Of a stretch of DNA of 64,000 bases, positions 45,791-58,415 are shown in pieces. The notes beneath the pieces are model-generated. The model had not been told where the DNA came from. It worked only from the letters and a program-made list of their open reading frames with translations, and searched no databases. This DNA comes from Brevipalpus yothersi (lineage: Eukaryota; Arthropoda; Arachnida; Trombidiformes; Tenuipalpidae). The stretch spans positions 365,718 to 429,717 of the forward strand of contig QZCP01000334.1 of assembly GCA_003956705.1 (NCBI GenBank), read 5' to 3'. The position numbers and the translations under genes are program-made. Each line of letters starts with the position of its first letter. The first letter of the stretch is position 1.

Positions 45791-46648
45791 TTAATGTTTT
45801 GTCTCCTCCCTTCTCTCTCTCTTTCTCTCTCTTTCTCTCTCTCTCTCTCATACACACACATACACACAGTCTGGAGGCTTCTGATGAGAGAATGAAGTGA
45901 AGAGAAAAACGAAAATATATATACATGTAATGTTTAATGAATTTGCATTTGTGTGTATAATTTACAAATGAGCTCCATCAATATTTAATTCCAGTAACAT
46001 CGTCTAAGTTTTGTCAATTAGTCAGAATTAAGGTAAAGAAGATCAACACACACACACACACACACATACACACATGAGTCTGTTTTACTTCTTCCTCTTG
46101 TCTTTCAAGGCGATCTCATCACATAGTGGAGTGAAAAATTGACAGTGTGTGTGTATGTTAGTTTTAATGTGGACCATATTCGACAATATTTTACTATCAC
46201 TACAAAGCACTCTTTTGGAAGAAAAAAATACACCTCAACCACCGTTCTCCTGTGTCCATAATCAATTGTGACCACCAAGCACACCGATCAGAGTCCACCA
46301 AACACCAAAAGCTTCACCAGCCAAACATCTGATTGTGATACAGAATCTCATCTCTCTTTCTCTCTCTCTTTCTTTTGCTCTGTGCTATTACCATTATTAC
46401 TACTCGACCAGTGTATCTAGTTCATCTTAGGGAAGAAAAAAAAATAAAGATCATCAAGTCATCTTCAAAAAAAACCTTCGAGCATCACCTATTATAATTA
46501 TCATCATCATCATATTTATCTGCACCTTCAAGTGATAGAGAAAGAATTATTACTCTCTCTCTCTTTCTCTCTCTCTCTTCTTTTTTATCAATCCTGATAT
46601 TCATTCTCTCTATCATCACTCTTAACCGATCATCATCCAGCATTAATC

Positions 46649-48324
46649 ATGTCCAATAATGTTACTTACAAGAATCCATCCCAATTTTATCCGGTGGTGG
46701 TTGGTGAAACCGAATTCTGTGTACTCAAAAGGTATCAACAATTAAAACCAATCGGTTCTGGAGCCCAAGGAATAGTCTGGTAAGTATTATTATTCTTTTT
46801 TCTGATCCATTCTCCATCAATTCTCATTATTTATGTTTTCTTGTTTCCCCTTGATTGTTATGATTGTTATGATTATGATAATGATGACTTGATTTGAGTC
46901 AAATTCGATTTCATATTTGATGACACCTGTGAATTGATTGTTTATATATCATTTTCGATCTTTTTTGCATACTCTTTCTCTATCTTTAGCTCTGCTGTGG
47001 ACACCGAAACTGGTCAAGATGTTGCGATTAAAAAATTATCAAGACCATTTCTTAATACTACCCATGCGAAGAGAGCATATCGAGAGTTCAAATTGATGAG
47101 ATTGGTTAATCATAAAAATATAATAGGTTTATTGAATGCCTTCACACCGCAAAGAACTTTAGAAGAATTTCAAGATGTTTATTTAGTTATGGAGCTAATG
47201 GACGCCAATTTGTGTCAAGTAATTCAAATGGAACTTGATCATGAAAGAATGTCTTACCTTTTATATCAGATGCTGTGTGGAATACGGCATCTTCATTCTG
47301 CCGGTATAATACATAGGGTAAGATATATAACTTTTTGTCCCACAAATTCTTTTCCATCTCTTCTAGTCTTTATCTATTGTTCTTGTAAATACACTACAGT
47401 AGATGATAATCGTTTTCTTTTCAAACTACTTCCATTCGTGTACCCATCAGTGTTGCACGAATGGTCTGTAATCTGGATGACTATGAAAGACTTTTTTTTC
47501 ACTTCTCTTTATCTGACACACACAAGTTCCTAATGATCTGTTCTTTTTCTATCTTCTTGTCTCTCTTTTTTGTCCTCTCATAACTACTATAGGACTTGAA
47601 ACCCTCAAATATTGTAGTTAAGAAGGATTGTACTTTAAAAATTTTAGATTTTGGACTAGCTCGAACAGCTGGAACAAATTTCGCCATGACACCTTATGTA
47701 GTTACAAGGTATTATCGAGCACCTGAAGTAATTCTTGGTATGCCTTACAAAGATAACGTGGACATTTGGTCTGTGGGCTGTATAATGGGAGAGATGATTC
47801 GTGGCTCAGTTCTTTTTCCCGGTACTGATCATATTGATCAGTGGCACAAGATCATTGAACAATTGGGTACACCATCACAAGAATTTATGCTACGATTACA
47901 GCCAACCGTTCGTAGTTATGTAGAGAATAGACCTCGATTCGAAGGGTATCGATTTGAAAGACTTTTTCCTGATATGTTATTCCCACAGGATTCAGCCGAG
48001 CACGACAAATTAAATGCAGCTCAAGCTCGAGATCTTCTCTCCAAAATGTTAGTAGTTGATCAGGAGCGACGTATTTCCGTAGATGAAGCACTTAATCATG
48101 ATTATATTAAAGTATGGTGGGATGCTTCTGAGGTAGAAGCTCCTGCTCCAGCACCTTATGATCATTGTATAGATGATGTAGAGCACACTGTAGAAAAATG
48201 GAAAGAGATCATTTATCGAGAAGTTCTCGAATACGAATGTGAACACGGTCTTGTAACAGCTCCACCACCGATACCTCCTCCATCAGCCTCACCACCAATT
48301 GTACACAATGGCCCAGATTCATAG
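46649..48324 (+). CDS. bsk: c-Jun N-terminal kinase (JNK, basket)
   Basis: Stress-activated MAP kinase acting in cytoplasm and nucleus. Exons are 46649..46779, 46990..47317 and 47593..48324, giving 396 residues. The glycine loop IGSGAQGIVC, the catalytic lysine K58 (VAIKKL), the HRD loop (IIHRDLKPSN, D154), DFGLA and the dual phosphorylation motif T186-P-Y188 (AMTPYVVTRYY) are all present. TPY rather than TEY or TGY marks the JNK subfamily, and KDNVDIWSVGCIMGEM agrees. The MAPK insert and common-docking region (EHTVEKWKEIIYREVLEYE) are intact. The C-terminus is a Pro-rich tail. A poly(A) signal lies at 48639. No alternative exon 6-like pair was found. Confidence 0.97.
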
Positions 48325-48638
48325 TAACATTTAAATTTACTAATTTTAACAAATCAATCAATTGATATAAGATATCAATATCTCACTTCTCATTCGAGCC
48401 ATCATTTGATTTTGTTTCCCGCTTCCTATCCACTTCTTTTGCGTTCTGTTCTCAATTCTGTTTTTCACTCCATAAAAACAATCCATCTATTGTGATCTTT
48501 TGTTTCTCATTTTTCTCTCTCTCTCTTTCTCTCTCAACCAACTATGCCATCAAGCCACAACCACTCTTGTCCATTTTCTCTCTCTTCTTGATTTAAAAAT
48601 TTCAACCTCACTGTATTGTAAGTCATTCGTGATTGTGC

Positions 48639-48644
48639 AATAAA
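48639..48644 (+). terminator. Candidate poly(A) signal of JNK
   Basis: AATAAA about 315 bp after the JNK stop codon. Confidence 0.5.
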
Positions 48645-49060
48645 ACGCAAGTTACAAAAAGTCGCATAACACAAACACACACATATCGAACTCGTACATT
48701 TTTTTCATACTCCTTTTTTCATCATCTTCACCATCTTTTTTTTCATTCAATTCCCCAAAATTGATCTCATCTCATGTGCTCAAGGGTAGATTCAGAGATT
48801 AACCATCGAACCAGTAGTCCTTCAGCGCAATAATTCACTGATGTCTAACCAGTTCTTTGATTCTGTGAAAATTTTTGCTCGGCTAGCAACAATGTAACAA
48901 AATGGAAAAGAGAAAAGAAAAGTACCCATTGAATATTCGTCCATGAAATTTCATGAACACATTTCACGCTCCGTAGGACCGATCAGCTTTTTGCTTGTAG
49001 AAGTAGCTTAAAGATCGACATCTTGGGTTTTTTCTCTTGGTTGAAAAAAGTTCCAAGTAG

Positions 49061-49096
<36 letters not shown>

Positions 49097-49536
49097 GAAT
49101 GATTGTGACGTGGTGCCCAATTTATCATTCTTACCAGAAGGGTTTGAAATATGTAAGAAAAGTCATGGAAATCGTAAGATAACATTACTCGATTTAGGAG
49201 CGATGGGAGATGAACAATCCTTCCTCTCATCGAGAAGTATCGGAAGTTGACTTTTCTCCGAAATCATAATCAAGATATCTTCCACTTACACACCATCGTC
49301 AGAACGTGATCAAACTTCCGAGTGATTCAGAAAAATCATCAAGATTGAATCTCTCTCTCCACTCTTGATAAGGTGGCTGAAACCACTGAGACGAAACGAT
49401 TATGATTCGAAAAAATGAACAGGCCACTGATCATCATGATTCGATTCGTAGAAAAACTTGACCATTCCAATAAGAAATAATTTTGCTCAGAATTTCTGCA
49501 CGAATAAGCAGAATACCGAACAAGATGATAGATATT

Positions 49537-49538
<2 letters not shown>

Positions 49539-49603
<65 letters not shown>
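49539..49603. repeat. (CT)n microsatellite
   Basis: About 31 uninterrupted CT units. Confidence 0.9.
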
Positions 49604-49606
<3 letters not shown>

Positions 49607-50702
49607 TTTGCATCTTCTCAAGCAACGAGAACACTGACGATGACATAAGGATCAGTTCAGAACGAGATTCTGTAATGCTGCTGCTCGGTTGATTTCAACG
49701 AAGTACGCTCAATAATTGTCAAAATGTGATTATTTCAAATCCATACATGTATTGGACTACGAAAAAAACATTGTTTCCATATCACTATAAAGTATACACC
49801 TACACCTACACACACATACACACATGATTAACTGTAAATCCATGGATGATTCATTCAGATTATCGATATGATTCATTCACTCTCCTAGTGATGATGATAA
49901 GTTGCATCAAGTAATCACTCAAAGCACCCGAGAGAGAGAGAGAGAAGAGAAGAGAGTTGAAACAACAGTTTTCACAACATATCTTGTTGTTGTTGAGTAA
50001 TCAGCTGATCCAGGTCAACGTTTTTATTTCTCGAGTGTGAATCGATTTTGTGAGAGGAGAGAGTTAAATTTTCACCATCAACACCATCACCATTAACCAC
50101 CGCCATCCATCCATCCATCTGATTGGATTCATTTGTTGTGGTGCTATGTTCATCGATACAGTACACTTTTATCGTGTGTGTGTGAAAGGAAAACATTAAA
50201 TATCAACTAGATTATCTGAATGTGATTATTTTGATTTGTATGTTATCTGGTGGAGAAGGTGTGTGTGTTTGTGTACCTGTGTGTGTAGGCGGCTTGATCA
50301 TGATATAATCGTGTTTCTTTTTGCAATTTCTTACTTGGGAAAATGTCTTTCCTAGTTGTGAATCATCGTCATTAGTTGATTAATTGATAATATCGAGTGC
50401 ATGTGTGTGCGAGTGTGTGTGTATGTTTGTAAGTGTGTGTAATCAATTCATTATCAAGATGATTCCAGGGGAATCTGAAAAAGTTTCAATCGTCCACAGG
50501 ATTACCACCTACTTGTTGACAACAACCAGGAAGAAGGAGACAAGAGTAATTTGATCTTGATTTACTTTTAATTTGCTGATATGTTCATGTGTATATTTTT
50601 CTTTGCATATCACACACACTGATGCGTCTCTTTTTTTGCATGATTTGCAATTGCATTCTCTAGGATTAATAATTGGCGGATTGGAAGAATAATCATTTGG
50701 AA

Positions 50703-53015
50703 ATGGAATCCACGGCTATAAATGAGATCACTGATGAATCAGTATCATTAGCTTCATCAAACTCTTGTCTCAATGGACCAATTCTTTGTGTTCTTGTGGT
50801 CGGTTTTCATCACAAAAAAGGCTGTCAAATAGAATACTGTTTTCCTGATTTAGATTCATTTTGTGGCGATAAGAATGACAATAATGCCTCGGGAATCGAA
50901 GATAGTGATTCAAATACGATCATCAGAGACAAAGATAAAGGAGAAGAAGAAGATGCGAGTATAGATGTGAAAGAAAACACGAGTAGAGCTGTCGAAGATG
51001 ATGGTGAAAATTTTAGAGAAAAGCTACCTGAAGTATGGAAGACTTTACCATCGATAGCATTGCCCGATGGTGCACACAATTATGAGCGTGATACAATTTA
51101 TTTTCATCTTCCTCATCCAATCAAACCTTCGACAACAGTATTCGGTATATCCTGCTATCGGCAAATACCTGCTGAAAAATTACATAAAAAAAGTTCCGAT
51201 ATCACCAGAGGAACTGTCCAAAAAAGTGTGGTAGTGTTGAGTGAACTCAGTCTGTATGGCCTTATTGCTGCCAAATGTGAGATGATAACGTATGCCTATT
51301 TCAATGAGTTCGATTTTTCCAAAGTTGACTCGCTGAAAGAATTGTATTACAATTTAAATAGTTTATTGACCAAAGATAACCTTAATTCTAGTGAAGTTTT
51401 TCTTGGATTATCTCCAAGAGATCTTTTAATTACATTCCAACACAAAATACTCGTCCTTTTCAAGCTGCTTCTTTTGGAAAAGAAAGTAAGAACAAAACGG
51501 CTGAATGCTTAATACTTGACACCATAAATGACCAATTTCTTCTACATTTTTCAGGTCCTTTTTTACAAGTCACCCGTGAAAGACCTTTGTTCTATTATCT
51601 TGACATTAGTCTCACTCATTCCTGGGATGCTTGAAACAGAGGGCTTAAGCAACTCATCTACTTCTGTGATTCCTAAGGCTGTTTCTGATCGCAAATTCTC
51701 TGATGACATTGAACTTGTCAACTCAGATTGCAATAGCTCTCTTAATTCATGGGACGATAATCCAGTCAAGTCGGAAAATAATTCGATAAACGAAACTCCT
51801 GTAGTGGACCAAATGGCAGTCCCACCGAAAGAGTCTAAGACTGAAGATGTAAAAGTCTGTGATGATGATGTGATGAGGAAAACTCCAGAATCGGTTTCCA
51901 AATCCAAATGGTTTGCAAATGACTTACAAAACTTAACAAATCAGATTGAGGCAGAGACTAGTAGCTTGAGTGAACAAAATGAGAATACAAAAGAACATTC
52001 CAAGAGTAAAGATGAAACCTCAACCGACTCTTTGAATGACACTCAAGAAATTAGATCATCAACTCCTCCTCTATTCAAATTACCTCCAGAAGATTGTGGC
52101 CTCCCATTACAATTATTCGGTGAAGGGTCTTTCTGTCATCCATATCTTTCCATAACATATCTCGACATTCTTTCTGACCAGAGAGTAAGAAGTTGCATTG
52201 TAGGAGCAACTAACTTTCTTTTCAAACAGAAAAAGGACCTTTTTGACGTTATTGTGGATATTGATGAAGACAAGGTGGAGATCTATGATCCAGATCTGAA
52301 AAAAGCTTTAAATCTGACGACACAGGATCTCCGTTTTGCCGATTTTTTAGTGAAAACGACAATGGAAGGACAGGTAACTAATAAAAATGATCAAATAAGT
52401 GGCAACTATACTTTATCAAATGATGGTTCTTCCTGGGAGGGCTGTGATGATTGGTTGAGATATCAGTTCAAGGTGTATTTGCTTCATCTCATGCATACTG
52501 TGTCCGAGTGTGAAGGTAAGTTTTTAAAGATTGTGTATCGTGATTTTGTATCAACATGAGGTGATTCGATCAGAATTTAACAAAAATTCTTTTCTCCAGC
52601 AAGCACCAAAGAATACGCATCTTTTAATCCTTCTTTCATAAACTCATGGAAAATGACCCGCAATTATCGAATCTGGTCCTCAAATCCTAAGCCTGGTGTA
52701 CAAGATGTGGTAGCTGGTCATCCCTGTCAAGGACAATTGGGTATTGCTGATTTCAAATTACGATTTTCTCAAGCAGTATTCAACACAGAGAGAGGAAAAA
52801 AATTGAATCAGACTATCGGTCAGACTAGTAAGGTTTTATCGAATGCAAAAACTGCTGTCTCCTCTTGGTGGTCCTCACAGTGGTCATCCATCAATCGCAA
52901 TAGGCAATCCAATTCAAGTGGTATTTTATCAACCTATTCACTTTCAGGTCTGATGAAATCGTTAGAAAAAAGTTCAAATGATGATAATACTGAATCTAAA
53001 GAGGAGGTAGTCTAG
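50703..53015 (+). CDS. AVL9: AVL9 homologue (DENN-like late secretory factor)
   Basis: Conserved protein with a DENN-like fold, linked to late secretory traffic in yeast and to cell migration in mammals. Exons are 50703..51485, 51555..52515 and 52600..53015, giving 719 residues. Family blocks appear in order: VLVVGFHHKKGCQIEYCFPD, LPSIALPDGAHNYERDT, TVFGISCYRQIPAEKL, TVQKSVVVLSELSLYGLIAA, VFLGLSPRDLLITFQHK and VLFYKSPV. A Ser/Glu-rich linker follows, then GNNFLF-like VGATNFLFKQKKDLFD, DLRFADFLV, GCDDWLRYQFKVYL and DFKLRFSQAVFNTERGKKLN. The acidic stretch after residue 45 (NDNNASGIEDSD...) is an insertion relative to human AVL9. An in-frame stop sits at 50670 and the first ATG is at 50703. Confidence 0.93.
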
Positions 53016-53324
53016 CTATTGAAAACGTTCCGAGTGTATATTCTGTTTTTAAATTGATCTCTTAAAATTTTTCGAAAACAAAAAAGATTGGTCAATTTTT
53101 TCGATGTTCATTTATAGATTAATGAATATCAAAGTTAATTTACAAAATGTAAACAAAAATCGCCATGATTTCGGTGCTCAAGTCAATGAAAACTCATTCT
53201 CCTTCCGAAGGCCGGCATAATACATTCAGAACTGACCAGATCATACAATACATGTCTCGAACATGGACTTTCTGGTGTTCCATCTTTAAAGAGTTGAAGA
53301 GAGAACATCATGATGACAATGGTG

Positions 53325-54643
53325 TCAAGAAAATATCTGATGAGGCTCAACTCTTCGACGTGTATAATTTTTTCCTTCTAGTTTTTTCAATCGAATAGCT
53401 CGTTCTTCATCAATTTGCTCTTGTGTTTTCAATTTTCTAGAAGGAACATGACGCTTCAAAGTTTCTTCCATTGACTTTCCACTCTTAAGATCAGCTAGTA
53501 CACCTATAGCTTGATCAATTGTGAGAACTTTGTTACCCTTGAAGAATAGATGATCGTCCACAGGAAATCGGACACACCTGATCTTTTCTCGCTTACACTT
53601 GGCCAATGATAAAGGTTTGATACCAGATCTATCAACAAATGCACCAACAATGTAGACAGCTTCATGATCGAACTCTTTGAGTTCTTCTTTACCATCGGGT
53701 GACAAGTAGACAAGCTTTTCGGGTGGGAAAACGTCTAAATAAGATTCTTGTCTTACTTTGAATTTCCAGGGGAATTCGTTCCCTTTTGCATCTTCCATGA
53801 CCAGATTGAAATAGTTTTCCACTTTTGAGCCTTTCTTAAAATTACAAAACCAAACGTCAAAAGGGTCGTCCATTTTTCGAATATGATTCCATCCATATGT
53901 TATCTGGAAGGCAGTATTTTTTGCCTCTCTTCGCTTCATACACTCATCATAGTCGAAGTCTATCACCAACTTTTGTCCAAAAAAGGATGAAGCAATTAAG
54001 CGAGACAGGTGGGCATAATTTTCCTTCTTCATATTGACTCTCATGTGGAGAGCATTTTTCCATAAACCATAAATAGGGCTACCAGTGGTTTGGTCAAATT
54101 CGATAGCAGCTTCTCCTACTTGTCGAGAAGGAGGTCTTTCTGCTCGTTTTTTCATGATTTGAGCTTTTGCAGTATATCTTCTCACTTCTCGAATGGTTAA
54201 ATATCTGAAATATTTGTCCAATTCTTCATCTTCCGTAAGAATTTCTTCCATCTGTTTGACTGTTATGGTACTGGGCACTATTCCGGTTTCATATTTCATT
54301 ATTTCATACTCTTCCAATACTTTAGATATTTTTGCCTCAGTTTCATCATCCGTGATCAGTTCTTTAAAGTCGTTAACCGAAAGATCTTGATAAACTTTTT
54401 GTTCCTCATAACTTTGCAAGATTTCATTTGGAATCGTGTCCAACCTTCCTACACTAAACAATCTACCTGGAGATGGGAGAAAGTAGAATTTCACATCAAT
54501 ATTCGACAAAGAAAAGAACAATTGAAAACCAATTTTTCAAAATACTTACATAATGATAATGATGATGGTGATGAAGCACGAAGTGGACAGCATACTTCAG
54601 GCTTCAACAGTAGTCGAACGATTGGAAAAAGTTTTCTAATCAT
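53325..54643 (-). CDS. TRMT10C: Mitochondrial tRNA methyltransferase / RNase P subunit 1 (TRMT10C)
   Basis: SPOUT-type methyltransferase (MRPP1) of animal mitochondria; with SDR5C1 it methylates position 9 of tRNAs and supports 5' processing by PRORP. Exons on - are 54550..54643 and 53325..54466, joined in phase 1, giving 411 residues (human 403). The first exon encodes a basic, hydroxylated leader (MIRKLFPIVRLLLKPEV) typical of a mitochondrial presequence. The catalytic domain has QKLVIDFDYDECM, KLVYLSPDGKEEL, HEAVYIVGAFVDRSGIKPLS and KCKREKIRCVRFPVDDHL, then KVLTIDQAIGVL. These match TRMT10C better than cytosolic TRMT10A/B, and the leader agrees. It is convergent with AVL9 (309 bp between ends) and divergent from the SH3BGR-like gene. 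Confidence 0.9.
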
Positions 54644-55182
54644 TTTTTCTTTCAATACAATTTATCATCAGTCAATTCAGATCAAATCCTCAACCTTAAT
54701 TCACCCATCTATTCATAAATTATATCCCCAAAATAGAAAAAACAGATCTCATGTCACATGTTGAAAAAAAATATTCAAACACCGATCACAAGCACATGCT
54801 TGTTTGTTTATGTATCGAAATGATTCTGATGAAATGATATCATTTTCGCCGCTTGAAGACGCTTTCTATTTATCTGCGCCCTCTGTTCAGAGTATGTTGC
54901 TTGGAATATATATAAATATACTGAACATATTTATAGTATCATGAAAAATTTCAAGTAATTCACACAAGAGTCTGTAATTCACCAACATCAGTATTCTGTG
55001 TATTCTGACACCGATATGATCGTATAGTGTCGTATGATTATATTCATCAGTAAAAGATAAAAGTATTATAGTTTGAAATAGTTTTTGGTTGCCTTTTTTT
55101 TCGCTCTCTTCTTTTTTTTGTTCGAATAAGTTTTCAGATTATTCTTGATATCGGCTACTGTTTCGATAATCGAGCAAAAACA
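54644..55182. promoter_or_regulatory. Divergent promoter region between TRMT10C and the SH3BGR-like gene
   Basis: 539 bp between divergent start codons. It contains TATCTGCGCCCTCTGTTC at 54871-54888, whose - strand core AGAGGGCGC fits the classic CTCF core AGRGGGCGC, and an AT-rich stretch after 54900. No coding exon is seen. Confidence 0.4.
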
Positions 55183-56495
55183 ATGGTGGTTAAAATCTAC
55201 TTAAGTTCGATTTCGGCCAGCAAAGAGGTGAGTTTTGTTTAATCATGATCTGTGTATCTGTCTGTCTCTCTGTATTCCGTCATGAGTCTGAATGTCAGAT
55301 TCACTTTCTATTTTAGGTAATCATGTGTATCAATAGGTGTAAAATTGTGGGTGGAATAACGTCCCAAGCCACCCTCTTTTCACCATGTATTGTGTTACTA
55401 TTACGCGCCTCAAACCGGTGGTTTTTATTTCCTTTCCCACTTGTAACCTTCCATAAATGTTCATATCATTTTTCACCATCTTCGTCATGTTTGCATAGTT
55501 GATCTGATTGTTCTGATTTCTACTTTTAAGGTCAAAAAACGACAACAGAGAGCACAATTCATCATGGATTCATTGCGTATAGATTATGAAAAAATTGATA
55601 TAACCGAGCCAGATTTTGAGGAAGAAAAGCAACGAATGAAGGAATGCAAAAATCGTAATGATCAACCCGCCCTTCCGCCACAATTTTTCAACGATGAACA
55701 ATACTGTGGTGTGAGTACCAAACTCCATTACTATTTGTTATCACCATAATTATCATCATCATATAATCTAGTGTGCTTGAATCTTATCGCCGTTACACAG
55801 ACTTCCTGGATTAATTTTCGAATGTACTGAATTCGATATAATTTTTAATGTAACTCTTTTTACTTTCCCCACATACACACTCATACACACAGGATTGGTT
55901 GGATTTTGAAGCTGCAAGTGAAGAAGATACCGTCCATGAGTTCCTTAAACTCACACCTCCTGCTCCGGATCAAAGACTGAATAGAGTTGATTCGATGACG
56001 GAGAGGCAAGCAAGTGTCACCAGCAATGAGCCGCCATCAGTTGCTGAAAATGATCCAAAGCCAGAAACTGCCACTGAAAATAACCATGAAGCAAACAATG
56101 ATCCAGCCTATGAGCCTCAATCGGATCGTAAAAGTTCTATTGCTCAAGATAATTCTAATGTATCGAGCAAAAAATCGAGTAGAGCACCAAGTGAGGAGAA
56201 AGCCAATTCATCATCAAAAAAATCGAGCAGAGCTCCCAGTGAAGAGAAAGCAAATTCATCATCCAAAAAATCAAGTCGTGCGGCAAGTGAGGAGAAAGAG
56301 AAAAGTAAATCTCCATCCAAAAAGTCCAGTCGTGCTGCCAGTGAAGAGAAAGAAAAATCCAAATCTAATCAATCGTCAAGAAAGTCCAGCAGAGCTGCAA
56401 GTGAAACCAAAGAGAAGGAAAATGATGAGCCAGCCAAACAGCGAGAGACAACGCCCAGTGATGAGCCATTAACAAGTAATGAGACGGATGAGTGA
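55183..56495 (+). CDS. SH3BGRL: SH3BGR-family thioredoxin-like protein with repeat tail
   Basis: Small adaptor family with a glutaredoxin-like fold that lacks redox cysteines. Exons are 55183..55227, 55531..55710 and 55893..56495, all in phase 0, giving 275 residues. The fold spans about residues 1-100: MVVKIYLSSISASKEVKKRQ, FIMDSLRIDYEKIDI, LPPQFFNDEQYCGDWLDFEA and VHEFLKLTPPAP, aligning with human SH3BGRL. Beyond it lies an approximately 175-residue acidic and Lys/Ser-rich tail carrying five KSSRAxSEEK-type repeats (residues about 168-249). Most SH3BGRL proteins stop near 115 residues, whereas vertebrate SH3BGR has a Glu-rich tail, so the layout is closer to SH3BGR (Drosophila Sh3beta). Confidence 0.88.
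56169..56414 (+). repeat. Five in-frame KKSSRA-SEEK repeats
   Basis: Units of 16-19 codons inside the last exon of the SH3BGR-like gene: KKSSRAPSEEKANSSS twice, KKSSRAASEEKEKSKSPS, a similar unit ending KSNQSS, and KSSRAASETKEKEN. The arrays are periodic in DNA too. Confidence 0.9.
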
Positions 56496-56999
56496 CACCG
56501 AATGATTAGATTGTTTCCATTTAGAGAGGGTGAAAGTAAGAGAGAAAGAGTGTTTGTGTGTGGATGTGCTCTAGCATACATACCATTCGTTGTTTGACAC
56601 ATTTTATCAACTATTTAACAAATGCCAACAATGTCAACAAAAAAAGAGAAGGTATTTTAGACTTCAATTTTCTAACCATCAACGATGATTACCATTTGAC
56701 AATATTGAGTCCCCATCGATGCCAAAAATTATACCATCCTTAATTGTGGGACCTGGAAAACAACTGTTTGTTTTTCAAACACACACATATTTATCGTTTC
56801 ATTTGTTCATGCTGGCCTAATATATTTAACTTTAAATCATATTATCAATTTCATGCAACTCAACATTCTTCAACTAATTTGCTATTCTGATCGGTCTCGA
56901 TGACGCAATCGGTTGTATGTCCCTGAAATCAATTTAGCGCTTAAAGGCTCGCTTTCGTAAGTGAAACACGCGTGGGACAAATTCAGATAAACAAGTGTA

Positions 57000-57002
<3 letters not shown>

Positions 57003-57041
<39 letters not shown>

Positions 57042-57056
57042 NNNNNNNNNNNNNNN

Positions 57057-57139
<83 letters not shown>
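57003..57139. repeat. (CT)n array with 15-N gap
   Basis: CT dinucleotides on both sides of Ns at 57042-57056. The gap lies wholly in the array. Confidence 0.95.
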
Positions 57140-57141
<2 letters not shown>

Positions 57142-57855
57142 ATCAGAACAATTGATGTCCATCATTGCTACTCAATTGTTGTATCGATAAACATTTTCTC
57201 TTTTTTTGTTTTTTACTAGTAGTTCTCATCATGCCTTAGCACCTACGCTTTACATGAGGAAGCTCAACAATTATTGACTTTTACAGTTATCGGTTCATTA
57301 ACTTGTTTCATATCCTTCATCTTCTCCTTACTTTATGGAAACTGTTAAGTTTTATCACGTATACTGAATCGTTCGAACGATTACCTATGTTCCCCATGTT
57401 TAGTTCATGATCAGTTTAGGAGGCAAGAATTTTTTCTAAAATTACGATCGTTTCCATTGTGAACAATGCCAGACAGATTAATGTATTAATGTTTGAATCA
57501 TACACACACATGCAGGTCTCTCTCAACAATTCAATCATATTAAATCCAACAACAAGTTTTGATCTGTTAATGGTGGAGCGGCATTTTTCTCCACCCGCTC
57601 ACTGCTCTTGGTCATAATGTGTTCATATGTTGAGTTTTATGATCCCAGCCATAATCAGGGTAGACAGTTTCACAATTTGCACAAAGCCAAGACTACTCTC
57701 TCTCACTCACTCGAATAACGATTTGTGTCTTTAATTGTGAGCTCTCTTCGAGGACATCAAAAAGTTTCCCAGGTTAGAAGGTCACTTCGTCCCTGCATCT
57801 ACTGCTCCTGCATACAAGCGATACAAAGCAGGTCGTGTATCTTTTTTTCCTTATA

Positions 57856-57860
<5 letters not shown>

Positions 57861-57904
<44 letters not shown>
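57861..57904. repeat. (CT)n microsatellite
   Basis: About 22 CT units, then an interrupted CTTTCTCT tail. Confidence 0.85.
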
Positions 57905-57913
<9 letters not shown>

Positions 57914-58415
57914 ACTTTCACTTTTTTCATTTCTCATTTTCTTGGTATAGCTTATTTCGAAAAGACAGCTTTGTCCAGAAAGTTAATATATTGAGATTGA
58001 GACTGAAATGGATTATTCTCAAAAATTGATCTCATAATTTCTGTATATATATGTATCAGGAAAAAGTCAGACTATCAACTGTTACCAGGAAAATCAGTAT
58101 TATTTCATTATCATCTATATACTTTGTGCTCTCTTGTATCATTTTGAATATTTGAATATTTGTGGTCGTTTTTCTCCTTGTTCCTCACTTTTTATCGCTC
58201 CTCTCTCTCTCTCTCTCTTATCTGACTTGAAAAATTCATGTCGTCTCTTCCGCTCACAGTCATGATTCATCATGTTGATTCTATCATTCTGAACATCCTT
58301 GCCACTCATCTTGATCTTCATTGATTTTTTCAATAGTCAATTAACAAGAGAGAGAGAGAGAGAGAGCGAAAAAATTTTTCTCTCTCTCTCGCTCTTCAAT
58401 CTCAAATATCCAGAT

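Larger units (their letters stand above)
42392..46648. other. Microsatellite-rich intergenic region upstream of JNK
   Basis: No gene is supported in these 4.3 kb. There are several (CT)n or (GA)n arrays, a short (AT)n near 44050-44066, a CA-rich run near 46050, and a 665-base N gap. The last approximately 500 bp upstream of the JNK start are pyrimidine-rich with CTCTCT runs and probably hold its 5' UTR. Confidence 0.6.
48325..50702. other. JNK 3' side and AVL9 leader
   Basis: No gene recognised. It contains the JNK 3' UTR, (CT)n arrays at about 49063-49091 and 49539-49603, and TG-rich runs between 50170 and 50450. A pyrimidine stretch ends in TCTCTAG at 50663, probably the acceptor of an AVL9 5' UTR intron. 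The 74-codon frame on - at 49972-50196 is unsupported. Confidence 0.5.
56496..58415. other. Microsatellite-rich intergenic region
   Basis: No gene is supported. It holds the SH3BGR-like 3' UTR, a (CT)n array with a 15-N gap at 57003-57139, another (CT)n array at 57861-57904, and short CT and GA runs near 58200 and 58348-58390. Confidence 0.55.

Noticed and set aside
44913..45926. Long open frames on both strands across the CT array and N gap
   Set aside because: They are translations of CT/GA repeats and Ns (RERERE or LSLSLS), not genes.
49972..50196. 74-codon frame on - upstream of AVL9
   Set aside because: No homology, no signal peptide, and it lies in the probable AVL9 leader.
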